64,000 nt of DNA from Nannobrachium achirus (taxonomy: Eukaryota; Chordata; Actinopteri; Myctophiformes; Myctophidae), in the NCBI GenBank assembly GCA_963921795.1, contig OY997641.1, positions 24,568,533 to 24,632,532 on the forward strand, given 5' to 3'. The notes under the pieces were generated by a model. It had not been told where the DNA came from, did not search any database, and was given only the letters and a program-made list of their open reading frames with translations. The translations under genes and the position numbers were made by a program. Of this stretch, positions 21,571-33,932 are shown piece after piece. Within the stretch, counting starts at the first letter, position 1. Each line of letters opens with the position of its first letter.

Positions 21571-21937
21571 CAATTAACTTTCCAAGCATTAAAGTGACTA
21601 GACTGGTGCCATTTTAACCGGAATACTATTATTATAAGCCTCAGAACTAACTAAGGACAATGTCTTAAAAAAAGAAGGCAAAGTTGCCCTTTAAGAGGGT
21701 AATATGAGTATGTTCCTTTTCTTTTACTTCAATATCAATACAATATCCTTGTCCCAGAATGAAATATACTGAGAACCACTGCTGACTTGCCTGCAATTGT
21801 AAAGTGTTTTTATTCAAAGCAATACAGATACCACCCAAATATAATGTGTCTTCAACTCATAATATCTGTGTAAATGCAGGTGGTAAAAAGATGCTATAGG
21901 GTGACCTTCTCTCCTCTGCACTGCTACTGTATATTCA

Positions 21938-21941
<4 letters not shown>

Positions 21942-21996
<55 letters not shown>
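21942..21996. repeat. (TC)n microsatellite
   Basis: About 54 bases of pure TC. Confidence 0.95.
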
Positions 21997-22001
<5 letters not shown>

Positions 22002-22577
22002 TTCTCTCGCTGTCCCTCCAGAGATCCCCTCCTGCACCTCCAGCATTATTATCCGTCAAGTGAGGACGCCTGTAAAACCTCCAAGATTGCATCGATCCGC
22101 AGACGTTCACGGGAGGGAACGAGGGAGACTAAACGCTTTTAATACACCCATGTGCTCAGTGTCATGTTCTCGGTATTATTTCTTTACGATAATGGCAGAG
22201 CTCATCCCATCATGGGATGTGTCAGAAGAGGCTGCATGTAGTTTGTTTAACGCCTCTCTCAAGACTCAATCCCGACAGAGGTATTGGATATGTATATAAT
22301 ATATAGTAGAAATACCCCTAAATCCCTCATCTCCCACTTGTTCATTCATTTATTCAGTGATTGTATTGTTTCAGTTCACTTGCTTCATAATATACTGAAA
22401 TAGGCCTATATACTGAACTGAAATTGCAAGTCAGTGAGCCATGATAGAGACTTTATGAACACATCTTGGTAGTATTGAATTGATAAAAGAGGCTTTTTTA
22501 CATCAAAATGTTTTACATCAAACATCACCCCATTCCCCCACTCCCTTTTTTTAATCGACTCCCTGAATTGCCTCGAG

Positions 22578-22925
22578 CAAAAGTGATTTGCCTGTAAACT
22601 TGTCATTCGTCATTCTTGACTGCTATAATTTACTTTGGAGTCCAGTCAGGTTATTACAGCATCAATGACTTCTATTGCGCTCACTGACTTTCATTATAGC
22701 TCGCTAAAATGGGCAAGTTTGTAACAGAACGCCGCCGATTTCAGTTCCCCAGCTTGTCACACTGTCACTTAATAATGGAACGGAATATTAAGTCCCAGAG
22801 ACGATCAGCATGGGGACGCTCAGACACCTACTGTGTCATTCTGTCCCGCTGACCCCCTTGGATATAAAGCAGACGAGTACATTTGATTATCTCCTATTTA
22901 ATTCAGTGTTCTCTCATTTGGGTTT
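22578..22925. repeat. Local duplication, copy 1
   Basis: Shared with 25794-26090 at high similarity over about 300 bp, including gtccagtcaggttattacag, atcaatgacttctat, cattatagctcgctaaaa, tcacactgtcacttaataat and gattatctcctatttaattc. There are no visible terminal repeats and no coding frame in either copy. Confidence 0.85.
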
Positions 22926-23192
22926 ATCAAATAAAATTTTCATTGGAGACGGGGAACAGGTGGAGCAGCCGGCAGCTTGATGCACCAACCCAGAACATTC
23001 AAACTGCTTCACAATCCCAGATACGCAGTCAAATCCTCAGTGTAACTTGTGTTTTATGAATAAAAACAAAGAAAAGTTCAAGGTTCGAGGTTGTACTTTA
23101 TTGTTACATCTTGTGTAAAGGTACATAACTTATTTTGGTTTGGCTTCCTTTCAGACAATGCAGCATCATAACAATATAAGAAAGTACACTTA

Positions 23193-23336
23193 AGGCCTGT
23201 CCATAGTATCTCCGAAATGTTCGGTGAGTTGGACTTGGTCTAATGCTTTTCAGAAGTCGTGAGTGATGTCATTTTGTAGTCGAACCGGACCTTTAGACCG
23301 AAAAAGTTCGGTTTCGGTCAAAGTATGGACAGGCCT
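23193..23336. mobile_element. MITE family G, copy 1 (TTA target)
   Basis: Left end AGGCCTGTCCATAGTA and right end AAGTATGGACAGGCCT, flanked on both sides by TTA (23190-23192, 23337-23339). A 3-bp TWA duplication is the mark of PIF/Harbinger insertions. 144 bp, no coding capacity. Confidence 0.75.
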
Positions 23337-23372
23337 TTAGTTTGCCAGGATCCCCCAGGGGTCTATTACTTA

Positions 23373-23531
23373 AGACCTGTCCATACTTTGACCGAATACC
23401 GAACTTTGTGGTCAAAAGGTCCGGTTCGACTACAAAATGACGTAACTCGCGATTACACCAAATGAGAGTTTGGAAATGTTCACGTCGGAAATCGCAACTC
23501 ACCACATTTCGGAGATACTATGGACAGGCCT
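23373..23531. mobile_element. MITE family G, copy 2, inverted to copy 1
   Basis: It begins AGACCTGTCCATACTTTGAC and ends TATGGACAGGCCT, flanked by TTA and TCA. Internal order is the reverse of copy 1 (ccggttcgactacaaaatga here, tcattttgtagtcgaaccgg there), so the two form a large inverted repeat with a 36-bp spacer. Confidence 0.75.
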
Positions 23532-23589
23532 TCATTCCTTCTTTCCCTCTGCACCAGTCTTCTGGCTGAAATAGTTGATCCACAAGCTC

Positions 23590-23591
<2 letters not shown>

Positions 23592-23661
<70 letters not shown>

Positions 23662-23672
23662 TGCGTGCGTGC
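23592..23672. repeat. (GT)n microsatellite abutting an HP half-arm
   Basis: A left HP arm at 23567-23592 (GAAATAGTTGATCCACAAGC, then TCAC) runs straight into about 68 bases of GT. The rest of the palindrome is absent. Confidence 0.9.
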
Positions 23673-23699
23673 GTGCATGTGCATATGTGTCTGTGCATG

Positions 23700-25543
23700 T
23701 CCACATGCACTCTATGTGGGTGGGCGATGGTGTATGTGGGTTGGTTTGGAATCTCCTTTTCCCTCTATTCTCAGGGACATTCACAAGGCCATCCTTCCTG
23801 TTCGCCCACTAACATTAACACATCAAGGGGGGCTCTGTTGCGCAAACACATAAGCAGTGGTGTTTTCCAGACATCTATGCAGTACGTGCCTGGAATAGGT
23901 AAAGAGGGGTGAGTGTGAAAGATAGACAAAATACGCTGAGTAGGTGAGGGGGAAAAGGGTCTCGAACTTTTCTCTCTTGTGTGATATATATGCTATATAC
24001 TGTATATAAAAGTAACAGAGACAATGTTATCATCTGTCGGGTGGCCCTTCATTGCCATAGATTTTTAATAATTCACATGGAAGGTTTAAATTGGGGCAGA
24101 TGATCCTGCAAACGTTCAGGCTCAGAGAGGGCGAGAAGAAGCGTTAAATAAAGCTTTTATTGTCTGAAGAGCTTCCCACGTTGCTCTGCTCTCTGTTTTT
24201 TATAACGCAGCTGGGGTATGTGTAGCCTACGTGACCGTAACCATGACTGCAGTGTGTGAATAGTATACGTGATGGATATAGCTAAATCAATGCCCCTTAA
24301 ACCAACAACTCTACACATGCAATAAAACGGGATATTTGTATATTGTATATACAGTATATATACTGTAAGCATGGGGAAGGAGATTATACTGGGAGGTGTT
24401 AGCGTTAACCCATTAAGACCTAATTCTTAAAATTTAGTTGTGTTCAACATATGTTCAGGAGTGCTTGTTATCACGGCCACTCCCCGTTCTCAATTGCTTC
24501 CCTATAGAGCGGCGCAGTTTAAGCCCCACCCCGTCCCAAGTTTAGTGCCGGAAGTGATTCGCCATTCATTTCATCCATAGACATTTCAGAAAGTATTTAT
24601 TTAAACGTCTTTTAAAAAGGGAAGGTATACAACACTGTGTACATATGTTTTGTGGGAGTGCAGAAACTACACTCCCACAAGTCAGTGCAAATGCAATTTA
24701 TTTCCTGTAATGTATCCCATAATAAACCATTGCGAATTGCATCGTGGTGCACTCAGATAGGTTATCCAGGCCAGGAGGATATGGCCTGACACGTAGTGAT
24801 TTTCACCTCTGCGGTCACTCTTATCTTCATCTTTAAAATAGCGCATTTGTAGCCAATCCTTGTTGCAATCACCGCAGTATAAATAGACCTGCAACCTCAA
24901 TCTTGACCGGCTTGTTAGTTCTGCTTCAAAACAGACCAAACATGAATACTGCGTTGTAGGTCAGATATTCCTGCTATTCGTTGCTTTCGAGTTTGTCGTC
25001 CTCTTCCACCCCAACATATCCTCCTTCCTCATCGATTCTCGCTCTTCTTCCTTCTTCCTCTATTTCTCTAGGAATCCAGGGGGCAGTGACAGAGCAAAGA
25101 CGACCGACCGCTCCCCGAGTAGAGCAACGATGGCCGCCAGTTTCCGAGAGTACACCTCCACCCATCCCATTCCACCTCCATCTCATTTAATTTCATAAAT
25201 TGTTAAACTTAGTTTAAGAAACACAGGATAAGATGTTGAGGTGTGGTCTCTAACTAGTGAAATGCCGTCTAAATCAGTAATACTCAAATTGGCCCCCAAA
25301 ATGATATGAATTTGGCCACAAACCCCAGCATCTGAAAATGTTTTGTGGTAGGGACCCCCTAGAAGAGAAGATTTGTGAAATTTGAGAAATGATGGTTGCC
25401 TTGAAGCGAGTCACCTTGGCAAATTAATTCCGTCCTTACCCTGTCATCAATATTAAGCCCATATCCTGGAATACCCATGGACATACTGTGTCAGTCTCAT
25501 GTGGTCTATGACGTCAGACATCTATGAGGTCAGGTCTTGTCAC
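23700..25543. other. Non-coding stretch
   Basis: No exon recognised. 24480-24600 holds words (gccggaagtgattcgccatt) common in fish repeats, without definable ends. 24980-25190 is a low-complexity tcctc-rich stretch open in several frames. Confidence 0.45.
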
Positions 25544-25728
25544 CAGGGGTGTCGCACCAAAATTCTGGGCCCTGGGTACTTTAACTATTGAAGAATAGCA
25601 GATATACAAGCTCACAGTGAGCTTGTAGATTTGCTATTTTTCAATAGCTACAGTATAAAATAATTCCAGGCTCCTCCACCTTGGGCCCTAGTAACTCAGT
25701 CCCTCTTTCCCCCCCTTGTGACGCCCCT
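25544..25728. mobile_element. MITE family L, second copy
   Basis: Left end CAGGGGTGTCGCACCAAAAT, right end TTGTGACGCCCCTG. The interior includes an HP palindrome at 25585-25648 whose arms extend to CTATTGAAGAATAGC / GCTATTTTTCAATAG. No matching target duplication is seen. Confidence 0.75.
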
Positions 25729-25793
25729 GGTTTTTCATACATAAAACACTTCATTCTGAGTACATGGAACACCCGATATAGCCACCAGTTTCC

Positions 25794-26090
25794 GGGTGAT
25801 TTACCTGCAAAGTTGTCATTTGTCTTTATCGAGTCCAGTCAGGTTATTACAGCATCAATGACTTCTATATTGCTCTCACTGACTTCCATTATAGCTCGCT
25901 AAAACAGGTGAGTTTGGAACGGAACGCAGTCGATTTCAGTCCCCTGCTCGTCACACTGTCACTTAATAATGGAGGAGAATATTAAGTCCCAGAGACGATC
26001 AGCATGGGGACACTCACAAGCCCCACTGTGTCATTCTGTCCCGTCTGTCCTGTACATTGGATTATCTCCTATTTAATTCAGTCTTCCGTC
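25794..26090. repeat. Local duplication, copy 2
   Basis: Partner of 22578-22925, same orientation, 3.2 kb apart. It starts ggtgatttacctgcaaagtt (copy 1: agtgatttgcctgtaaactt) and lacks the ggatataaagcagacgag segment found near the end of copy 1. Confidence 0.85.
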
Positions 26091-26146
26091 TTCATTCTTC
26101 ATTTATCTTAGAAAAATCACACTTTTTGAAAAACTCATGTTTCTAT

Positions 26147-26345
26147 CATCAGTAGTTCTCAAACTTTTTCATGTCAAGGACCCCTATTCTATAGAATTAT
26201 ATGTATTTGGCCACCGACCCCCATCTCAAAATATTATGTATTAGGGACCCCCCCAGAGGAAAATGTTTGCTTTAAAAAATATATATTCAAAGATTTGCCA
26301 AAAAATCTGGATCTGTCAAAAATAGCAGATCTACAAGCTCTAACA
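26147..26345. mobile_element. Charlie-like hAT MITE, left part
   Basis: CAGTAGTTCTCAAACTTTTT, then catgtcaaggacccc: a typical left end of the TTCTCAAACTTT type. The interior runs into a left HP arm at 26318-26340 and is lost beyond it; the right end is absent. Confidence 0.65.
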
Positions 26346-26743
26346 AGTATTTTAGACGTGAGCCGTGAGGTAGGGGGCTCAGAGGAAAGTCATTTATAGT
26401 CTTTATTTTGCTGAGTAGCTATTGGTAGCATTTGTTGCCTTTTTACTACAGACCAGAGGCTGAGCAGTCTGGGCTACCGCGGCTGTGAGCGCAATGGCTC
26501 ATCTGTACCACAGTGTTAAGAACTCCTTCTAACGCTATATGGACCAGAGCTAGTTGTTTGTAGACTTCAGCTCTTCATTCACCACCATGGTGCCAGAGCT
26601 GCTGCTCTCCCAGCCCTCCCAGCTGACCACGGCCTGAACTGTCTGACAGTGCATCACTAACTTCCTGATGGACAGGAAGCCAAGCGTCATGTGAGGCCGG
26701 TAAAGCACATCTTAAGCCCGCTGACACTGTCTGGCACATGGGG

Positions 26744-27030
26744 CAGTGGTGTAATGTATAGTACGTTTACTCAAGTACATGTACTTAAGGACAATTTTGA
26801 CTTTTTTTTTTACTTCTACTCCACTACATCTCAGAGGCAAATATTGTACTTTTACAGCACTACAATTATTTGAAATCTATTGTTACTAGTTACTTTCTAG
26901 ATTTTGATTATTATTACAAAATGTACATTAAACACTTCAGCCCTATATACAATTCGGGCATTTGAAAATAGCTGATCTAAAAGCTCACAATGCGTTGTGA
27001 GCTTGTAGATCTGATATTTTCAAAAGATTT
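26744..27030. mobile_element. hAT-type MITE family A, partial, opposite orientation
   Basis: CAGTGGTGTAATGTATAGTA start, then ctccactacatctcagaggc and gattattattacaaaatgta, as in the copies at 42136 and 44514. A complete HP palindrome lies at 26961-27024. The far end is missing. Confidence 0.75.
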
Positions 27031-27324
27031 GGTGTGAGGTGTGAGTGACGACTAAATAACTAATTCTTTTCACATGGCATCGTGGCATCAATGTTAGATA
27101 TTAGCCCAGCAATCCCAGCACCTCAGGATCGAGCCCCACTCATTACACTTTTTATTTACCAGCCCGTTTGGTCTCCGACAGTTTTTTGCCGAACTAACTA
27201 CTGTAGTTCGGCAGACTGTAGTCTGAGATTCTCAACAAGATCCGGGAGAAACACTTGTGCACTTATTCAACCTGTGTTTACAAATTCTTCAATCCACAAT
27301 GCCACATCCTGCATTGACGTGGAT

Positions 27325-27536
27325 TGCATTCACACCAACGGCGAACCGCACTCTGGTGCGCTTGTAAGCGAAACGAGACCACTTTTTTTTTTTGTGGATT
27401 AGAATTTGTTTGTTTGATCCGCACCAGAATCCACATGAGCCTTCACACCAGCCCAAACGAAGCTCACTTTCCGACAATCAGCTCCAGTATTCGTTTTAAT
27501 CGCAGTAAAACATCCTGGTGTGAATGCGTCCTTAGC
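27325..27536. repeat. Possible degenerate MITE with TTCACACC words
   Basis: gcattcacaccaacgg at the left and catcctggtgtgaatgcg at the right are inverted and could be the ends of a short DNA element. Interior is non-coding. Target duplication not identified. Confidence 0.4.
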
Positions 27537-27697
27537 GGGACCGATCCAGAAAGGTGATAAATCTGCATAGTGTCTGGAGGTGACACAGTAGCATGCTGTC
27601 CTGGTGCAGTCTCAAGACAGTGCAGACGATCGTAGATATGAGGAGACTGGAGAGTGTGGTTGCACTGCTCAACAGCTGAACCACATACTGTATATAG

Positions 27698-28295
27698 TAG
27701 GGGTGTAACGATATAGTAACAGTATCGAAATATCGTTTTTAACTTAAAAAATCAAAGTATATCGAAAAATTAAAACAGCTAAAATCGAATCGTATCGTTT
27801 TATTTTGTATCATATCGAATCGTCAGTGCAAAGAATCGATTGTATCGATACTACCTACAGTATGTGTGCATTGTATTTAGCATTTTTAAGAAGAACATTT
27901 TAAAAGGAGGGGTTTAATTACTTTTCCATTCATATAGCTACACTGGTCTATCGATAAATGTGTGTAATCTCTGTGTTCATGTCAAGGTGCAGGTTTGTCA
28001 ATATACAATGTACAAGTATTTGGCAGATAATCACTGTGTTTACTTATTTATATCCATAATAATATTAATGTTAAGGGAATATTAAGAGAATAATGTTTCC
28101 CTTAAAACCTGCACTATCCATACCTTTCACACAGATTGACTTTCTTTTCTAAATAGTTACTATATCGATTTTAAATAATTAAATCGAATCGTATCGTATC
28201 GCCATGAATAAACCAATATCGTCCATGTATCGTATCGTCAACCATGTATCGTGTTATGTTTCGAACCGCTATTAAAATGTATCGTTATACCCCTA
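27698..28295. mobile_element. hAT-type MITE family N, 598 bp
   Basis: Left end TAGGGGTGTAACGATATAGT, right end ATCGTTATACCCCTA. Flanking 8-mers gtatatag and gtacatag match at 7 of 8. The interior is dense in TATCG/ATCGA words in both orientations near both ends, a pattern of subterminal repeats. Non-coding. Confidence 0.85.
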
Positions 28296-28303
28296 GTACA
28301 TAG

Positions 28304-30357
28304 GCTATTATAAAACACTACTGTTCTTGCCACATGGTTTTGTACAAATGTTGTACACATCCATGTACTTACAGTAGTACAATGTACAATATATCAGGTC
28401 TACAATAGATAAATAAGGCCTACTTGTCTCAAAACATACAGTACCGTACAGTAACGTATACAGTAGATACCTAATAATGTTCACATTGCCCATAATGCTC
28501 ACACCTGATCTGACCCAATACTCATTGTGATCATTACTATTCATATTTCTATCTTTATACGTGTACTGCCCCAGACAATGTTTTTCTGTCTTCTATGTAA
28601 AAGCAAGTTAAATTCCTCATATATACCAGCATGTGAACATACCGGGACAATAAACTGATTTGTGGTTGCGATTAGAGTGGCAGACTGGCAGGTGGGTGGA
28701 GATGTATTGGTGAAGAGTTGAGACGATCACAAAGGAAGTATTTGGAAACCAATTTATTTAGAAGCCAATGTGTGAGTGACTGACAGCGGATAGGGAGATA
28801 ATACATTTCACACAAACATAACCCGCCTTTGATGATAGAATCTCTTCATCTTGGTGATAACGATATTCTATCAGTTCAGTTAATGAGCTTTACTGAGAAT
28901 GATGACTTCATTTGCTTTGATTCAAAAAGGCACACACTATGCTTTGGTGTAGGAGGGTTTTGTCAAACGATGTACAGTGTCAACATGAACACACACACAC
29001 GTACACAAAACAGTGATTTGCTTGTGTGTGAACAGAGCAAAGACAGACAGTCTTTTGAGAGTTTAATGCGGGAGATTTTGCCATGGGGTCAGAGCCATCA
29101 CAAACATGACAGTTTGTTTCAAACAAAATCCAGGAGTCTGGCTTGATCCATAATCCCCCAGAGGTGCAGACAAGCATGGGAAAAAAACACTAAGGCACTC
29201 ACTCCATCTTCAGGTGAAAAAAAGTATACTCCTTTGAGCAAGGCGAGCTTGTTTGCTTGAAGAATTGTGCCAGTCTGAAATCCGTATTCATATTGTTGTC
29301 TTTAGTTTGACGTCTCAGTACTGAGTAACGCAAATCGGCATTGTTGGCAACGGATAACATCACTACCGCGTATGGTTTAGGAGCTGTTTGGGACAGTTCA
29401 GTTGACAAAAGCATGTGTGCCTCCTCAGATATACTCATACAGTAGCAATAATGTGTGTTCAAATTAGAGCATGTGTTTTCTTATACCTCATTTTGTGTCA
29501 ATTTGCTGCATTGGTCTCTTTCACAGCCTACTATTGCACTGAAGGAAAATCATGCTGTTTGAGAGACCTGCTGAAGACAAGGATTGCATGACGAATCCCT
29601 AGCCCATGTACAGTAAAAGTGTGTGAGTGCCCCGCTACACACATTTCACATTTACATGTAACTTCCTCACACGCACATTTCCCACACGTAGTTTGCACGT
29701 GATGCCACACACTCACCATTCTTTGCGACCGTGCAGAAGGAAAGATTAGCGGTTCATAGTCCCTACCAAACATTTTAGTCTAGTTTTTATTTTTGACGAA
29801 ATGTATAGTATATTTAGTTATAGTTTTAGTCAGCATAGCTTAGTTTCTATTTAGTTTTCATCTGTGAAAAAAAGGTATTTAACGTAAAATATTCGTCATA
29901 GTTTTAGTCGACGACATCAACACTAGTGCATGCTCCTGTGAGTAAGACAACCTCCAGGGGGTTAATGGCCAAGTAGTCCCCTGCAGTGTCCAGTCATTAC
30001 AGTAAGAAGCGTAAAAGAGCAAAGTGCCGCTGTGCACGGATCCATTTCCTGCACCCAGAGTTCATTCCAAAAGGAAGGTTGGGGCGTCTTCATTTATATA
30101 GATTTTTCTCTCTCTCAAATGGATGAGATAGAAATGCTATTTTTTATTGTGTTGCATATGGAAATAAATGGACGGGGATTACAGTGCATCTTCATGTATG
30201 AGATTGCATCTTGGGTTTTTTGCGTGTGGCTGTGTGTCTGGATAATGGCTCTCCCATATTCGCGCTGTGTGGAGAGCCGGCCCTCCTGTCACAGTGACAA
30301 AAGGCACCGCTGCCTGGTCCCCCTGGTGCTGATGCTGCAGATGAGAGCCCCCAGTAC
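28304..30357. other. Non-coding stretch with one MITE remnant
   Basis: 29764-29924 resembles the right half of family K (tttagtctagtttttatttt to gtcgacgacatcaacacta, compare 37708-37972). Otherwise no exon or element ends recognised. Confidence 0.5.
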
Positions 30358-30662
30358 AGCGAGAGAGAGAGAGAGAGAGAGAGAAGTGAAGAGGAAGGGA
30401 GGGAGAAATAAAATAAATGGATGGGGGGAAAGAGAGAGAGAGAGAGATAATGTGAGAGAGAGGGAGAGAGAGGGAGAGATAGAGAGAGAGAACGTGGGAG
30501 GAGGAGAGTGAAAAAAATGAATGATGGAGGTAAAAAGAGAACAGAGTGAGAGAGAAAGATGCATGAGCGAGGGAGAAAGATACGCCATGTAGCTGTGGAG
30601 TAAAGACAAACATAAAGGGACAGAAACACAGAGGGGGACAGAAAGAGGGACAGAGAGAGAGA

Positions 30663-30716
<54 letters not shown>

Positions 30717-30720
30717 GAGA
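30358..30720. repeat. GA-rich low-complexity region with (GA)n blocks
   Basis: Purine-rich plus strand with several GA blocks (30358-30384, 30656-30712). The long serine/leucine-rich minus-strand frames here come from the repeat. Confidence 0.9.
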
Positions 30721-30747
30721 GGGACACAAACTGGCGTGAGAGTGAAC

Positions 30748-31018
30748 ATATCGTCGTTGTCGGGTGGAAACCTTGTATGTCCAAAACCGTTTGTTTTGTA
30801 TGTATAATTTTAAAAACGATTTAAACTACGATTTAAAAAACAGCCGATCTGCAAGCACACAACGCCTCGCACCGCGAGGCGTTGTGTGCTTGTAGATCTG
30901 CTGTTTTCACTACTTGTGTGCGACGGCCTTGTATGATGAAGCAGGGCTTTACTTTGCAAAAAAAATGTACAACTTTGAAACCTGGAGATACAAGGTTTCT
31001 GCCCGACAGTGACGATAT
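30748..31018. mobile_element. MITE family F, second complete copy
   Basis: Ends ATATCGTCGTTGTCGGGTGG and CTGCCCGACAGTGACGATAT. It is nearly identical to 13009-13288 with small indels, and carries the HP variant (30836-30906) with the gcacacaacgcctcgc stem. Flanks differ from copy 1, so this is a separate insertion. Confidence 0.85.
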
Positions 31019-31922
31019 AAATAAACTGTAACCTCTGGGGTCCTATACCACCACCATCCATCTGCTGTGGCTGGCCTCCGCATGCAGTACACCTTCAGTA
31101 AACACGACATGCCAACCTGTCTGTTTACATCCTCCTCTCCACTCCAATCCCTGGACGCAGGAGAGGAGCAGCCCCGGGTCGAGGCTCTCGCTCCTTGTGT
31201 GGGGTCTGCCTGCACCTCCCAACCTCACCCCTCACTCCGCTCCCTTCACCCCTCCTTCCCTCTCTCTCTCCCTGCCAAGGGGATACTCTAACTAACAGAG
31301 GGCTAACATCCTGTAGACAAAGCTCCTGCTGTGTGTAGTGTGGCGATCCAGCGCAATTAGGGTTGCAACCATCCTAGTATTTTCTCAGAAATCTTTCCAT
31401 TGATGACGTTTTCGATTAATCGAATAATCAAGAAGGGTCTTTTTTATGTTTAGAAATTTGGCTTACAGTATATAATATGAGTGAATCAATTATTTCACAC
31501 TGGATCGCACCATGGTGTTGTGGTAAAGGGCTTAAGTTGAATTCTGCGACTGGGAGGGTTTACCAGGCTACAATGGTGTTGTGCAAATATTGTTTTGTTC
31601 AGTTTTTTCTTTACAGTACACCATCCATTAAAGCCGGGTGTGTAACACTAGTTTCTTTCAAAATTGGCCTGGGAAGAAAACATCTATCAGGAGATCAGAA
31701 GGGCAGGGAAATCTATTGTCCCATTTCTTTTGGACATAAAATACTATTTGTATTTGTGCTATGTTGGTTAATTGAATACATACCGTAGGACCACAATGGA
31801 AACAAGTCCCCTGCTCATCCGCACTGACAGCTTACCATGGCGCCAGTATCGTGATGTCATAGTAGGATTTAAGACGTATCAGTGATGTCAGTCAACTCCA
31901 AATTTGTTTCAGCAAGCATTTC
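31019..31922. other. Non-coding stretch with hAT fragment
   Basis: 31366-31435 (tagggttgcaaccatcctag, then gattaatcgaataatc) looks like the left end of a TAGGGCTGCAAC-type hAT repeat. No right end is seen. No exon recognised. Confidence 0.45.
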
Positions 31923-31929
31923 AAACAGA

Positions 31930-31933
31930 CATC

Positions 31934-31990
<57 letters not shown>
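31930..31990. repeat. (CAGA)n microsatellite
   Basis: About 15 perfect CAGA units. Confidence 0.95.
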
Positions 31991-32164
31991 TTTGGTCGTT
32001 TATAATGTAGGATAAGGTGAGCTACACGCTCCACAAGATAAGTACTCAGCAGCTGTTTGATTATTTATTTATATATTCATCTAAACTTTATTGCTGCTGC
32101 TTCTTTTTGCTGGCAGTCTGTCTCAGGAAAACATTTTAGTTGATGCCTCAACTCTCTCTCATAC

Positions 32165-32192
32165 TCACGCACGCACAGGCACACGCACACGT

Positions 32193-32263
<71 letters not shown>

Positions 32264-32264
32264 C
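32165..32264. repeat. (GCAC)n microsatellite
   Basis: About 17 perfect CGCA units after a mixed CA/CG lead. Alternating purine-pyrimidine throughout, so a possible Z-DNA former. Confidence 0.95.
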
Positions 32265-32747
32265 ATGAGAATGTATGTACACACATTATGGCACTGCATG
32301 CATGAAAACCTTGTTCCCCATTGAGAGATCCCTGTCATTGCATTGCATAAGCATTGCTTAGAAAGCATGGGGGCTGATATGAAAGCCTGCAGTGGCGTTG
32401 GCACGGCAGGGCTCTCTGCATGGGAGCATGGTCTTAAAGTCAACATGAACATGACACGCAGCCTCATGCATGCACCACAAACAGGAGTGTCTGTTTGAAG
32501 TCTGATTGTTTTTTTTTTCTTTCTTTCTTTTCTTTAATTTTCAAATAATAAAACAAGATTTTCAGTGCTGTACTGGGCAAATCAGAGCATGATCACAGAG
32601 TTATGGCCATTTGAAATGTTAGACACAGCTGTAACACTGCTGTAGTGCCACGTATGTGTGCATAATATATTACCAGTAAGGCTCCCTAATCGGGAGATAA
32701 CTTATCTCCACAAATAGGGCAAAAATGTGTTTTGCCAAAATCTTCCT

Positions 32748-33007
32748 GATCCATGTTGATGACATGAGTGTAGACATACTGTGTAGTGATTTCCGTGATT
32801 TTAGGGCAAAATCTGTAGGAGCAGTGTCCAAAAATTTGTTTTTAAAAATCGGCCTGGAGGTGGCGCTATATGGGAGAGATTCATGTTGATGGGATGAGTG
32901 TAGACATACTGTGTACCGATTTGCGTGATTTTAGGGCAAACATTGTAGGAGCAGTGTCCAAAAATGTGTTTTGCAAGAATCGGCCTCATGGTGGCGCTAG
33001 AAGAGGG
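32748..33007. repeat. 130-bp tandem dimer
   Basis: Two head-to-tail units (32748-32877, 32878-33007), each with catgttgatg, gagtgtagacatactgtgta, gtaggagcagtgtcc and ggtggcgcta. A partial third unit precedes them (32717-32747). The gtggcgcta word is common in fish interspersed repeats. Non-coding. Confidence 0.85.
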
Positions 33008-33749
33008 CCATGTGAGAAATGAGGGGTGGGGTCTAAGTACTACAGTAATCGGCTGGGTATGTATGTAGGGTGTCTGTATGTATAGGTGTCTCCCTTTTTT
33101 GAAGACCGTAGCCCTGAAATGCCTGGGATTCTGGGAACGTATGTATGTATGTCGGTGTCTCATCATTATCAGCCAATGAGGGACCAGCATTCCTGGTGAT
33201 GCCACTAGTGATATCAGCAGTAATGTCTTCATTAACATCCAATGAGGCCTGCAGCGCACACCTCGTGGCATGCTCTGCTTGCGCACAAGCTCTGCTTGTG
33301 AGAGAGGTGCAAGTTGGCACCTCGACAGAGTGCAGTTCTAGTTTTCTTTGGTGTGAGAAAGGTAGACGCAATTGTGGTTTCCATTTTTGCATTTTCCCAA
33401 TGCGGAACATTAATCCACTAATAAATTATCCCAACAACAACAACGTATCTCTTAGCAAAATGCAAGCACACGTCTCCCGATGAAGCCGGTCGATTTGACA
33501 TAATGACTCGAATGATGTGCCGCCAAAACTGTAGGAGTAGTCCGGCAAACTTTGGGGTTACTCTATAAAGTTGGATATAGCGTGTTGCCTATGGCAACCA
33601 CACTAATCAGTGGTAAGCCTACTCCTAAATATGCAAATGAGTGGCCACCGTTAGAGAAAACGGTTTAGTACTCAAAGGGGTCCACCACAGCACACACACC
33701 CCTTATTTTCTGAGCGGTGCTAACCACTCCTCCTTTATCTGCACGTATG
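33008..33749. other. Non-coding stretch
   Basis: No exon recognised. TATG-rich words at 33058-33160. A frame on the minus strand is open but has no recognisable domain. Confidence 0.45.
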
Positions 33750-33932
33750 TGGGTGGGTGACGTGACGTAACGTTTTCGCTGTCCTGGGTGTCAAACATGT
33801 ATAAATAAAAAATATATTTGTCAAAAACCTTCTGAATATTGTGCAGGACATTAAGCTTTATGCGAACTTACTCAAGATTAAAACATTTCATTCCTCATTT
33901 CTTCAGAATTTTCAACCAAACATGGCAAAACT

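Noticed and set aside
24974..25190. Ser/Pro-rich open frame at a tcctc-rich stretch
   Set aside because: Low-complexity composition keeps several frames open; no start context, splice sites or domain.
30179..30784. Leu/Ser-rich minus-strand frames over GA-rich DNA (also near 2793 and 10443)
   Set aside because: Products of (GA)n/(TC)n repeats without domain content.
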